Shown here piece by piece: positions 18,934 through 40,745 of a stretch of DNA of 64,000 bases (position 1 is the first letter of the stretch; every line of letters starts with the position of its first letter). The DNA is taken from the NCBI RefSeq assembly GCF_020085105.1, contig NC_058053.1, positions 19,867,388-19,931,387 on the forward strand. Direction: 5' to 3'. The stretch is from Siniperca chuatsi. Lineage: Eukaryota; Chordata; Actinopteri; Centrarchiformes; Sinipercidae. The translations under genes and the position numbers were made by a program. Under the pieces are notes generated by a model. It did not search any database, was not told the DNA's origin, and saw nothing but the letters and a program-made list of their open reading frames with translations.

Positions 18934-20805
18934 CTACCAGTTCTCATCTGAGAAAGAGCTAGAGCTGCCAGAGTCAGAGTCTGGGTCTGTCAACCCATCA
19001 AAGTCCCAGTCGGCACTGGAGCCACTGTCATCGTCCTCCTCTGTAGAGAAGCTGTGAGCAGAGCCAAGGCATGCTGGGTACACGCGTGTTGAAACACACA
19101 CGGGCCCCAGGGTGGACACATACACTGCCATGACGTTCTTCCAGGTGTCCCTGCCTGGGTCGTATTCATGGATGAGGACCCTGTTTTTGTTGTGCTGCAG
19201 TAAAGTCTGAGTGAGGAGGAGCAGCTTGTTGTTGTGCTGGATCACCTGGTAATTTAGAGCACGGCTGTCAATGGGAATGTCACCCAACCTCTTCCATTCC
19301 CCCCTGGTGGGGCTGTATGCTTTCACTACGGGGATGTCACACACACAGATGATCTGGTCCTGAAAGACGCAGGCCTTGTGAAGCTTGTCTCTTCTCAGAG
19401 ACCCACAGTGGCGCCAGCGGTTCCTCTTGGGATCATAGCAAAGCATTCTCCTTTTGTTCACCACATACAAGTGGTCATTTAGTGCCACCACCTGCATTTT
19501 ACCTAAAGAATGAGGCAGAGGAGCCACGAACGTCCACTGGTTCCTCTGGACGCTGTAACACTCCACGTCCTTCAGTCTGGCATCCGTCACTGGATTCCTT
19601 CCTCCCAGAAGGTACACGTGGCCGTTTAGGTAGCCCATCCCAGAGTGTATCCTCCCCAGTGGTCTCTCTGCCAACTCCTGCCAGTTGTTGAGCACAGGGT
19701 TGTAAAGCCAAAAGTGTTTAGAGAGGTGGGAGGCTAGGTACAAGTTGTTTTCAGGCGTGGCACAAGCGATTAAGGACTCCATGGTGGAACGTTTGTAATC
19801 CTGACTGCTGAGGTCTTCTAAAGGAGGAGCCATGAAATACAGGTCCTCTGAATAAGGGTCACAGCACATTATGTTGTCGTTGGGTAGGCCAAAGAAGAGA
19901 ATCATTTCTTTTGCACTTACACCTATTCTGTGTTTTGGTACGTCCAGAGTTGCAGACATTCCACAGCTGTCCTCTGCAGACCTGTTAAAGAAAGATGCAA
20001 GGTATTTCTCAAATAAAGGCCTTGCCATGAGTCCCTCCAGATAACACTTGTCTTTCTCTGTAAACAAGTTCCAGCGCACACACATCAGCGCCTGTAGTGC
20101 ATCCTCTCTTGTCTGCGGTGCATTAGCCTCTACCCACTGCAGAGCAGCTGAGCATACCTTCCTTTCGCAGTCCACATCCAAAGTGTTCAGAGACAACAAC
20201 TCCTTTAACTGCATCAAATCCAGCTCGCAAAGCTCCCCTCCATTACACACCTGGCTAAAGTTCCTGGCTATGAAAGCTTGTGCATTCTCCTTCAGTTCAG
20301 GATTGTCATAGGTGTCTGCAAATTTCAGTATCCCCACACAGTTGGAGAGGTCCAGCCTCCTTGTCATGAAGCTGGAGCAGGCTTTCCTGATGTACTCAAG
20401 CTGAAGCATATTGGCCGCTGCGTACAGCCTCTGCACGTTGCTCTCCGTGATGGTCACCCTGCCTGTGTAACAATAGTCGATGATAACAGACATAGACTCG
20501 GCGTCCACCCCGCGGATGACCACTCTCTCCTGCATGCTCTCATTCAACCCGCCGGTGAACATGCTTTTGAAGTAAGGGCTGGCAGCGGCGAGGACGTTGC
20601 GGCTACACAGGAAAAGTTGCTCAATGTCACCTCTGGCTGACTCGCCGCTTTGCTCCAGTGACTCCTCTTCACATTCAACTCCGATAGTAACGTCCCCGAG
20701 CATCCGACAGTCGTACAGTAATTTCAACTCTTTCATCAAACCCCGAGCGTGATTCACGTCCTCCAACACCTCGGGACCACTGAAGCAACTCAGCGCCGAA
20801 GCCAT
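18934..20805 (-). CDS. kbtbd7: Kelch repeat and BTB domain-containing protein 7-like
   Basis: Single-exon 623-aa BTB-BACK-Kelch protein; mammalian KBTBD6/7 are CUL3 substrate adaptors that target TIAM1 for ubiquitination. The BTB domain is at about 20-150 (LKLLYDCRMLGDVTI, NVLAAASPYFKSMFTGG, YCYTGRV), BACK at about 155-265, and Kelch blades at about 310-575 (YLNGHVYLLGGRNPVTDARL, ECYSVQRNQW, RMLCYDPKRNRW). The acidic serine-rich tail (SFSTEEDD, WDFDGL, GSSSSFSDE) is the signature of KBTBD6/7 and excludes KBTBD2 and KBTBD8. The protein ends ...SDENW at the stop 18934-18936. Human KBTBD7 continues from this Trp with V-Q-V, the ATG8-binding motif, which is absent here. The start codon at 20805 gives MASALSCFSGPE, matching the family N terminus FFTGPE. 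Fish may have one gene where mammals have KBTBD6 and KBTBD7. Confidence 0.94.
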   Translation of the reverse strand: MASALSCFSGPEVLEDVNHARGLMKELKLLYDCRMLGDVTIGVECEEESLEQSGESARGDIEQLFLCSRNVLAAASPYFKSMFTGGLNESMQERVVIRGVDAESMSVIIDYCYTGRVTITESNVQRLYAAANMLQLEYIRKACSSFMTRRLDLSNCVGILKFADTYDNPELKENAQAFIARNFSQVCNGGELCELDLMQLKELLSLNTLDVDCERKVCSAALQWVEANAPQTREDALQALMCVRWNLFTEKDKCYLEGLMARPLFEKYLASFFNRSAEDSCGMSATLDVPKHRIGVSAKEMILFFGLPNDNIMCCDPYSEDLYFMAPPLEDLSSQDYKRSTMESLIACATPENNLYLASHLSKHFWLYNPVLNNWQELAERPLGRIHSGMGYLNGHVYLLGGRNPVTDARLKDVECYSVQRNQWTFVAPLPHSLGKMQVVALNDHLYVVNKRRMLCYDPKRNRWRHCGSLRRDKLHKACVFQDQIICVCDIPVVKAYSPTRGEWKRLGDIPIDSRALNYQVIQHNNKLLLLTQTLLQHNKNRVLIHEYDPGRDTWKNVMAVYVSTLGPVCVSTRVYPACLGSAHSFSTEEDDDSGSSADWDFDGLTDPDSDSGSSSSFSDENW

Positions 20806-21654
20806 TGCTGCAACTTCAGTGAGCTATTTGCTTTTTATTATTATTATTATTATTTTATACGTCGGCGACGATTTCAAATAACCCGCTGTCATGCGGTTAA
20901 CATACTCAATAACGCGAAAGGGTCTGTGCGCTGATAATGACACATTTGTTTATAAAAGAAAATCAATTATTATACTGTGGAAAATATATTACCAGCGATT
21001 TAACAGCTGCACGATCGCCTGTGTGTTTGAAAGCCAACAGCCCCCGGTCTCCAGATGATCATAATATCGAGTTTAAATCAGAAATAATCCACAAATCACA
21101 CATCGAGATTCGCTGTACCAGCAGTGTCAATTTTCTTTGATTTTTGTGCTCAATGCTGTCATTTGTTTTGAATGTAGGAGACAGCAAGGGCTCTCATAAA
21201 ATAACAGTGTCATTTGACCGGGGTTGGAACTACATTTTCCGGGAGAAATTGCCAAAATAAAGTTCCATTTTATGTACAAGTGTTACACGGATTTTTCTTT
21301 GTTTTTCCTCCATATCCAATTCAATAAGACATCGAAACATTTTGATACCAGTCTTCACGTTTAGCACTTTCCACTACTTAAATTAGTGTTTTTAACCCAA
21401 AATTAAAAACATGTAATATCTTACTTTGAAGGCCCTCTTGACTGGCTTCCGCTCTGGCTCACTGCTCGCTCACACAACCTTGCTAAGAAAGGCTTCACCT
21501 CTCTGATTGGTTCGTGTAACTGGGTCGATTTGATCGGGATTGATTCAAGATTACTTTAAAACGAAGTATGAAGGTCCGTGACTGCCAATATTAAACTTTA
21601 ATTATTTAATCAAAATGTAATTTTATTTTCCAATTTTTGTATTCCAATTTTTAA

Positions 21655-21870
21655 ATTTGAATTTGTTCAAGTCAATAATAATAATAATAATAAAGTTTAT
21701 TTATATAGCACTTATCAAAACCAGATATTACAAAGTGCTTGTGCTAAGTGCTATTATTATTAGTCTAAAGCTCACTAATTACCACATTATATCTTGTTTG
21801 TTTAATGAAAAACAAGGTGTAGAAACATTGTGGATTTACAGGTCCCAGGAGGTTACTGTCTTTTTAATGC
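21655..21870. mobile_element. LINE tail (reverse) joined to TTAA-MITE E fragment
   Basis: AATAATAATAAAGTTTATTT then ATATAGCACTTATCAAAACC is the reversed 3' end of a teleost LINE with an AAT terminal repeat. From 21761, AAAGCTCACTAATTACCACA matches the interior of the TTAA-MITE family seen at 27601 and 33047. Confidence 0.5.
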
Positions 21871-22254
21871 CTATAACTCCTGTGACTGAAGATGATGCAC
21901 AACCTATTTGCAATAAAAAATCAAATCACCACCACACCTGGAATAGGATATTTAGCTATTAGATTTGCACAGCCATAACCGATTTCAGCTTCACCCCTCT
22001 GCTAGACACAAAACAACCAAACACAAGGAGACATGCCATTGTACTCATGAACAAAGCAACCATGTGATGTCTGAATACAATTCCTGCACATTAACCCTGT
22101 GATATCAAAACGTCACTGTACTTTCAAATTGTATTACAATTTAATATACACATTGTAAAATAACAATAATACCCCGTTATTGTCAGATGTTTGTTGAGTG
22201 ATGAGTGTTCTGTATATCCATCAATAGATGATATACAGATCATCAATAGATGAT

Positions 22255-22505
22255 CTACCTCTACCTATATAGAGTAACTTATATTTATATATCTTTTTTC
22301 ATACCTACTTGCCTGTACATAATAACGGTATGTTTATGTTTGCTTATCTATCTTTGTTTAGTTTATTGTTCCCTTATGTCTATATTTCTTTCTGTATACA
22401 TGTTCATGGCACTTTGTGTAAGTACATTGAGAGCTACAGAAAAACAGAGTCAAATTCCTTGTATGTGTCAACATACTTGGCCAGTAAAGTTGATTCTGAT
22501 TCTGA
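22255..22505 (+). mobile_element. LINE 3' end (truncated)
   Basis: CATTGAGAGCTACAGAAAAA, CAAATTCCTTGTATGTGT and CCAGTAAAGTTGATTCTGAT form the well-known 3' end of a teleost L2-like LINE, with a GATTCT terminal repeat. Confidence 0.7.
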
Positions 22506-22529
22506 TCATGTAATGTGGTCTTCTTGAAC

Positions 22530-22745
22530 CCAGCTGACCAATTAATCAACAATGATTTTGATAATCAGTGAATCAATTCTGTCATGTATCATGCAAAAAT
22601 GTATAATGTATAAAATAATAATAAAAAAATATATCACTGTAAATTGAATAGCTTTCGGTTTTGTACTGTTCCTCTGACAAAACAAGTAATTTGAAGATTT
22701 TAATGGAAAAAAAATTAACAATCAAAATTCAAGATGGGTCCAAAA
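22530..22745. mobile_element. Fragment of ATTAATC-rich palindromic MITE
   Basis: CCAATTAATCAACAATGATT and AGTAATTTGAAGATTTTAAT correspond to parts of the fuller copy at 34929-35320. The copy is diverged and lacks clear ends. Confidence 0.4.
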
Positions 22746-22760
22746 AATGTGGTTTTCATC

Positions 22761-22766
22761 TTTATT
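22761..22766 (-). terminator. Polyadenylation signal candidate, death-domain gene
   Basis: AATAAA on the minus strand, about 170 bases beyond the stop codon of the death-domain gene at 22936. Confidence 0.4.
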
Positions 22767-22935
22767 GTAAAGCTTTAATTTCTAGACATTACATGGCCCA
22801 TGCTTCTCATTTGTTTGTTCAGTGACATTCAGTACATTTATTTCAGATTACTTACAGTGTTCAGTATAGCTGACTATATGCTTGTAAATGACGAACTATG
22901 GGTATGGCCTCCGCTATGTGCATTTTTACCCAGAT

Positions 22936-24142
22936 TTAAGTGTATCTACGGTTGAGGTCGTTGATCCTGCGTAGTGCATCTTGGTTGTGGATGGTTTTGT
23001 GGACTGTGATGAGGAAGGGGAAGGCGGAGGGCAGCTCAACCCTACGGCTCAGCTTCTGGTGACCCCAGTGGAGGCAGTGCAGCCTCTCAGCCAGGTCCCG
23101 TCTGCCTGCTCGCTCCAGTCCATCTTGCAGCAGTTTGGTCTTATTGGGCTTGTCCCATGACTTCTCATACCTGTGAATAAAGATGGACATCTGAGAAACA
23201 TTTGAGATCAAAGAAGGGAACAGGTGAGAGTCATTGATAGATATTGTGCAATAGAGTTGTATCAAATTCAAAGTCCAGTAGAACAATAACTTACTAAACG
23301 TGTTATATGAGATGTCCTGAGCACCTATTTGAATCTATACAGAATGCAATTGCTTCAAAGGATCCATTATTGATGGTTTTAAAGGTAAAATGTGGCGCAA
23401 ACATTGCACAGAATGATGACAGATACCCCCTTGATGATATTCTTATGTCAATAATCTGGTGTTAATTCAGGAAACACTGCTGTATGTACCATGTTGAAGT
23501 ACTATAGTGTAGGTATAATGACACTTTAATATACAGTATCTGCACACTGACTAAATCTTACTACACCATCACACACATGCACACACACACTGTACCAGCT
23601 TTCCAACATGGTCCTAGCCTGGATACTCTTTTCTGTAGATTTGCTGTGGAACCGCCCTATCGCAGTTCTGTTGAAGCCAAGCTCATACGCCAAAACTGTC
23701 CACTCAAAACCAAGCTGCATGGAAATCTCCTGCAGTGTCTTCAGGTTAATTACAGCATCCTGAAAAAAAAGACAAGACATGTAAAATCACCATCAAGATA
23801 GAGGGATTTAAAAAGGATTCAAGTGTCAATGAATGACAATGAATATCTTTGCTGATTTAAGATACATGAAAGTGAAAATGAAAACAGATTACACATACCT
23901 CTTGGGCTTTGGTGGGCATTATCTCAAATTCCAAAAGATCAGCAGTGCAAGTCACACTCTAAGTCTTCATAAACCTAATTTAACAAAGATATCAGTGATA
24001 TCAGTGATTGCTACATAATAAACATACATTTACAGTCTAAAATTCCATATAGCAGGAAGAGATTTCAGTCACTTACCCTTAGGTACAGTGTGCCAAAAAT
24101 GAGCGTGGTTTGAGTGTTACTGGGGAGATTCATCATCAACAT
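22936..24142 (-). CDS. Small death-domain protein, gene not recognised
   Basis: Two exons are well supported: 23596-23759 and 22936-23170, joined in phase 2 (AGCTG/GTACAG donor; TTCACAG/GTATGAG acceptor). They encode a death-fold pattern: LQEISMQLGFEWTVLAYELG, then ARTMLESWYEKSW, then LLQDGLERAGRRDLAERLHC, followed by a basic tail ending NDLNRRYT. Death domains are adaptor modules in apoptosis and innate immune signalling. An upstream exon 24077-24148 has a good donor (CTAAGG/GTAAGT), joins in phase 0 and offers a start at 24142, giving about 154 aa; this N terminus is uncertain and more 5' exons may exist. I cannot match it to FADD, CRADD, EDARADD, MYD88, ankyrin or UNC5 death domains. A DTHD1-like or fish-specific protein is possible. 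It lies between kbtbd7 and slain1 on the same strand. Confidence 0.6.
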
Positions 24143-24148
24143 ACTAAT

Positions 24149-25755
24149 CTGTTAAACATTAGTCACTTTAGCTTCAGGGTCCCTTGTGGAGCTAACAGCC
24201 CTCACCTGCTACCAGGTAAACATGTGTACTGTGCTAAAATTAGAGTGAAATCCTCACCATTATATTTTAAGATAATGAGAACTCAATATGACTGATCAGT
24301 AATTAGACTTGTTTGCATGCAATTGTATATTTGCAAGGTGTGGGAGGTGGTTCATGTTGTTTTATCTGTTGCATTTTTACATTTTTTTTATTTGCCAGGG
24401 TAGTTTTACTGAGAGAATGCTGTTTGCTCAATGCACATCAGCTTTAGGCCACCACTGCCTTGTTTTACATGCCTTGGAAAATTCAGTGGATGGTCTTTAG
24501 CTTCACAATTGCATGCAGGGCTACAATGCAAAGAATTTGCCTTGGGTTAGATTGAGACTAGAAAAACTAGTGACCAATGTTCTGTTTTTAGTCAAAATTA
24601 AGTTTAAATTAAGTTTAGCTAATTTCTGGACATTTACAGCAATGCTTCTTAAAAACACCAGTGTTTTTTTTAACATAAATTGTTCCTTTTTATATAAATA
24701 AATAAATATGTCAATCACTTACTCACTCAAAAAGTCAATTACTCAATCAGTTACTGACAAACATTATTACAGAATAATGTCAGCCTGTCTCAGTGGAGTA
24801 ACAATGCCATCTGCAGATGATCATTGCCATTAATCCCTTTGAGAAATTAATTTTCTTGATACTTTAAACCACCAACTGAACTATATTCAAGAACCACTAA
24901 AAAAATACAAAAATATCTTGAAAGGCTTTTATTCACTTTAAAAATTCACCTCCTCTTTAAATTCTTGTCATCCATAAAAAGCATCAGGGTTCTGTGTGCA
25001 ATATCATTGCAGTGATTTTGTTTATCAAAGAACATAAAAAATCTCAGCTCTTATGTAAACAAAAATTAAAAGAAAATAGCCAAACAATAATGTGTGTACA
25101 CTTACTTTAACAAATGTTATACTTTACTTAAGAAACCAAGAAGATAATTTATTTTAATGTGTTAATCATTAATTCTGATCAAAAGTGCTGCGAGGTCCAG
25201 CCAATAAATATAACTGACATAAATTACACTACTTTTTAACAGGCACAGGATGTAACAAAATTCCAGGTTCAACTTCATATCTGACACCACAGTCTGACAA
25301 AAATGTATAATTGCAAAATTAGTCATATGAAATCATTAAAAGCATGTACAAAAGCGTGGGCTATTTTTTTCTAAGCTTTCAACTGGAGAGAAATTTTCAT
25401 TCTGTTGAATGAAAGCCTTAACTATCCACAATAACAAATAAAAAAAAGAAACACATATCAAAGAAGATCCAGTTCACATTTAACAACTGATTTTCAGAAT
25501 ATTGCCAGGTTGTTTCATAGTGTGTCAGTCTGTGTTTCAGCAGGTAGTAATGTAAAGATCCAGCCTGCTGGACCCATACTGTTCTCAGTCTCTACTTTGT
25601 CCTTCAGTGAAGAGTAGTGCCTTTTAGAAATGTTAACAGTCACTCTCTCTTGGGTCACAGCCCAAGACTGGGCCCTCCTGACGGCAAAGTTTTAAATCAG
25701 TTGGGTCCCATGCAGCGTTACCCTGTGCACCTCTTGAACTTCAGTTTATTTGGGT
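24149..25755. other. slain1 3' UTR and short spacer to the death-domain gene
   Basis: Most of this stretch is probably the slain1 3' untranslated region down to the AATAAA at 24928. The remaining roughly 780 bases would hold the promoter or further 5' exons of the death-domain gene. No repeat is recognised. Confidence 0.45.
24928..24933 (-). terminator. slain1: Polyadenylation signal candidate, slain1
   Basis: AATAAA on the minus strand about 820 bases beyond the slain1 stop codon, the first clear signal downstream. Confidence 0.4.
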
Positions 25756-36724
<10,969 letters not shown>

Positions 36725-37249
36725 TTGGTAAAAAGCACATTGAGAGGGGTAAAAAAAAGAAGAAGCACGGCCTGCCTGCAGAGGGTCCTGTTCAATTCAA
36801 AGAGAGGGTGTCCAGATTCCCCCGTTTAAAGCTACTACACACGCACACACACACTCTCTCACAAATACACACAACTGATGCTGCTACTGGGATGATAGCA
36901 CAGCCTCCATCTCATTGGTCAGCAGCTTGGAGTTTAACTCCCATCACACCACTGCTGAGGAACTATTTATTATGGGCGCATTCAGTACGTGCCTATAAAG
37001 AGTATTTGCATCTCTTTGACTTTTCCACGTTTTATGAATTTATGTATCAGTTTTTACAGTTTTGAATCACCGTGGATGTAATCCAAGTACTAAAAATACC
37101 TAAGTACTAAAAAATACAAACATTACATACATGAGCCGGATATGATTTTAGGAATACTGAGGTCATGAGTCCAAGTCCCTATTCTCCGCCCCCACCCAAG
37201 ACACAATGTTTTTATATAGCTGGATATTTAAAAAATATTTATTCATTTA

Positions 37250-37900
37250 ATTGTATTTTCTATATTTTTTCCCTAAAAGAAAGTCTCAATACAAAGTCAC
37301 AGTTCTCTTAGAGAAGCTCTTCCAGATGCCCCTGAAGAGTAATCTCCCCCCTGTACAACATAAAATGTGGTTAACCACCAGAGCAGGTAACCAAAAGTGT
37401 GGTAATTGCAATCATTGTGGTAATATGACTAATACCAATTATTTTACTGACATAGCATCAGGTCATAAGTATAACATAAAGTCATTTATAAATTGCAATA
37501 GCCTACTCATGTGTGGTTTACAGACTTGAGTTTCCATGTGGCTGTTTATATATTGGGAGAACAAAGCGTAAACTGAAGGCAAGACTGGCCAAACTTAAAT
37601 ATTAAGAGGTTTTAAGATGTTTTGTATATATTTCTCTATTTCTCTATTTGTAGATTGCTGTTTTGCCCTTACATTGTGTAAGATTTTTGATGTGTGATTT
37701 CCTCTGCTGAACATGGTCTGTCCATAGACTGTCATGTGACTTTACCTGTCTACAGTAATCATGTGACTGCTTACTTATCCGTACTGATCATGTGACTACT
37801 TGCCAACATATACATATAGAAGAAACCCAAACAGCCCAAAGTTGACCATTTTGTATTTGCCCTGAAGAAGGCCTTAATGGCTGAAACATGTAGGCATGTG
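37250..37900 (+). mobile_element. Penelope-like retroelement fragment (GIY-YIG end)
   Basis: One frame reads NQKCGNCNHCGNM, then KYNIKSFINCNS; another continues with WLFIYW. This is the Cys-rich segment and GIY-YIG endonuclease pattern at the C terminus of Penelope-like retroelements. CCCTGAAGAAGGCCTTAATG then GCTGAAACATGTAGG near 37860 fits the family 3' region. Degenerate and not coding for an intact enzyme. Confidence 0.6.
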
Positions 37901-38824
37901 TTTAACTGTTTTATTACCAAACTGAAGAGCACCAGAGGGCCATTTCTTTCACTCCATCTAGACTGTTTTGTGACAAAGCCTCAGTGCTCTTTCAAAGACT
38001 TCTCCATACTGTCAGGAATATATCTATGGTGGAGGAATATTAATCCTTTATTCATTTATTTAAGTAGCCAATATTCAAACTTATATACATATACTGAGTC
38101 TAAAAATAGCAGTACTGGAACCAGCCTAAAATACCTACTATGTGTAATTTTTTGGTAGAATGTAAACATCCCCCATGAGCCAGTTGAGCTAGCTCTTTAT
38201 AAGTTCAGATTTAGCTTCATTATAACAGAAGTGTTAGTGGAGATTTAGTAAAATAAAACAGGTTAACCCACACAAACTTCTTACATAGAGATTAGTTGTT
38301 ACAAAATATTTACACCCATTAACTGCAAGGCGTAGCTAACTGTTGCAGAGCTAACTGAGCTAACGGACAAAACTAACCTAGACATAACTAACCTGTCCCA
38401 TTTAGTTTGAAGAGTAAAAGAGATTTCATGAAATATGAAGGATATAACTGCTTAAACTGACACTTGATAAAATTATGTTTAATAATGATAACTGAAAATG
38501 TTAAATTAAATTTCACAAAAATAACACATCAAATAACAAAATGTTATGCTAATAATTGGTTAGGTTAGCATAATAAGATAGTTCCCTCTCACTCTAAAGG
38601 TCATGAATATTGCTAACTTTGAAACACATTTCTCCGTGTATGCATTTATAAATAAAACAAACAAATAGGCAGTTAAGTTTAACATATGGCTAGGCCCACT
38701 AAAAACATTATTACAACTGTTATTTTTGGCAATAATGGTACAGTTTGTGATGCTACAGAGCCTTTCTGTTTCCATAGTTGATTGCTTTTGATTGGAGTGT
38801 GCTACAAATGTTTCCTAACAACCC

Positions 38825-39005
38825 ATTCATTGCAATTATTGTGGTAATATGACTAATACCAATTATTTTACTGATCTAGCATCAGGTCATAAGTATAACA
38901 GAAAGTAATTTATAAATTGCAACAGCCTACTCATATGTGGTTTACAGACTTGTGTACATGTGGCTGTTTATATATTGGGAGAACAAAGCATTACACATTA
39001 GTAAA
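38825..39005 (+). mobile_element. Second Penelope-like fragment, near-copy of 37405-37570
   Basis: GGTAATATGACTAATACCAA through TATTGGGAGAACAAAGC repeats 37420-37565 with few differences. It is either a second insertion or a local duplication. Confidence 0.65.
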
Positions 39006-39618
39006 GACTGTACTGGCTAAGACATTAAAGTTGTATTGGTGCAGCTCGAATCAAGCTTTTAAACTAGCAAATAGTTACTAAGCACTTAGTAAGGATTTCA
39101 CACACACAAACTTATGAATTTCTGAATAGCTAGTGCAACCCAATCCAGGTTTTAGGAAGGGATTGGGCAGAAATTTTAGGTCAAATGGGCTACGTCTGTA
39201 TTAAAAAGGTTCACTTGTTAGTCAGTGCTATGGCAAAAACCTCTTCATGAATACAAAGAAATATTTCCAGCAAATCTGTGGCAAGGTTATCACGTAATCA
39301 AGCAAAGAACACAAGAAAAAAAACCCGGACTATCCCTGCTAGTATACTGTATAAAATACATCTGAGAAAGAGAACACATTGATACAATATTAAACTGTAT
39401 TCTCTTAAATGAAAGACAATCTATTAAAATATAATTAATTCTGTTAAATAACTTAATTTCAAATGGTACATTTTATGACACTAAAAAGAAAACAAATATA
39501 CCTCAGATCACCATTCATCATACATAAGAATAATTATGAACAAAAAACAGGTTAACTTAACACCAAAATAATTGACACATTTTTACTAATTTCTTTAGAT
39601 GAAGATATGTTGATTGCC

Positions 39619-39624
39619 TTTATT
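39619..39624 (-). terminator. scel: Polyadenylation signal candidate, scel
   Basis: AATAAA on the minus strand (GTGCAATAAAGGC) about 360 bases beyond the scel stop codon. Confidence 0.45.
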
Positions 39625-39981
39625 GCACACAGAAAAAGCCCCCGGCCATAAATCTTGCAATATCTCCCGTCATATTACACACGAGTCCCCCTAAAGGCTG
39701 CATATCAGAAATACTATTTTAAATTTGTGAAAGGGGTAGATACAGAAACAGCAATATCATGGTGTCAACAACACAGTTAAAACTAGCTGCAATAGTGTGT
39801 GCATGTTACTAAAATTATTTATAATGTAACTGACATTTGTCAAAACACCCAGATAAAGCTCTGTCAGCTTGCAGAAACATGTACAGGACAACCCATGTCA
39901 CCCAAAATATATTGATAAACAGTAATCCATTTTATCTTTAACCACATGAGCTGCATCTCCAGTGAAGGCTTAAGGAAAAAC

Positions 39982-40678
39982 TTAGCGTCTCCATTTATCT
40001 GTGGGGAAAAAAAGAATATTACCTGTTTAATTCAAGGTGTTTTCATAATTTTTCAGCAAACAAACTAAACAAATACATATAAACATTTATTCTCTGGACT
40101 TTGACTTTCATGAAGATGAAGAACTGGAAGTAAACTCTTTTACCTCTGGTGATCTCAAAGCAGTTCTCACAGTGCACCATGCGTTTGTAGATCCACATGC
40201 TGTCCCCAGCTTTCATATTACCCAGAGTGCTGTTACACACCTCACACTGCCAAACAAACACTCATATGAGGAAAGAGATACACGCTGAGCAGCCAGCTGC
40301 ACACGTCCTAATAACATCTTGTTGCCAGTGCCAGAAAGTAACTAAGTACATTTACTAAACTTAAGTACAATTTTGAGGTACTTGAAGGTTACGTAAAGGT
40401 TCTGTATATGAGATTCTGAACATTAATATAGCAACAAACAACTATTTGCTATGTAAAAATATAGTGGAGTAATGGCGTCCTGAGCAGAGAATGACTTCAC
40501 ACTCCCTCTGCTGCTCTGTTCTTTGTTTTGGTAGCGTCTGGCCTTTGGTGCATGTTAGTGCATGTGAGTTCCTCCCTGTGAAACTGTTGGTTTTGAGGAA
40601 AGCAATATAACGGCTGTTTCTTTTCCCATCTAACACAGTGAATTAAGGATTTATTTTGACCAAACCAGAGTTAGTGAT

Positions 40679-40745
<67 letters not shown>

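Larger units (their letters stand above)
20806..22935. other. Intergenic, kbtbd7 promoter side to death-domain gene
   Basis: Contains an ATT triplet run just 5' of kbtbd7 (about 20837-20853), a LINE/MITE fragment block at 21655-21870, another LINE tail at 22255-22505 and a MITE fragment at 22530-22745. No coding exon is recognised. Confidence 0.5.
36725..39981. other. Intergenic, slain1 promoter to scel 3' end
   Basis: The first few hundred bases are the slain1 5' region. Two Penelope-like element fragments follow (37250-37900, 38825-39005). The part 38100-38820 is AT-rich and unassigned. The scel 3' UTR probably occupies 39619-39981. Confidence 0.5.

Noticed and set aside
20278-20640. Plus-strand 120-codon frame inside kbtbd7
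   Set aside because: Antisense shadow of the BTB-coding region.
24173-24230. Possible 28-nt micro-exon upstream of the death-domain start exon
   Set aside because: An acceptor-donor pair exists, but the resulting 57-nt intron and unclear frame are too weak without transcript data.
36725-39981. An EDNRB or POU4F1 gene next to slain1, as in human
   Set aside because: No exon of either is visible; slain1 is followed here by the death-domain gene and kbtbd7 instead.
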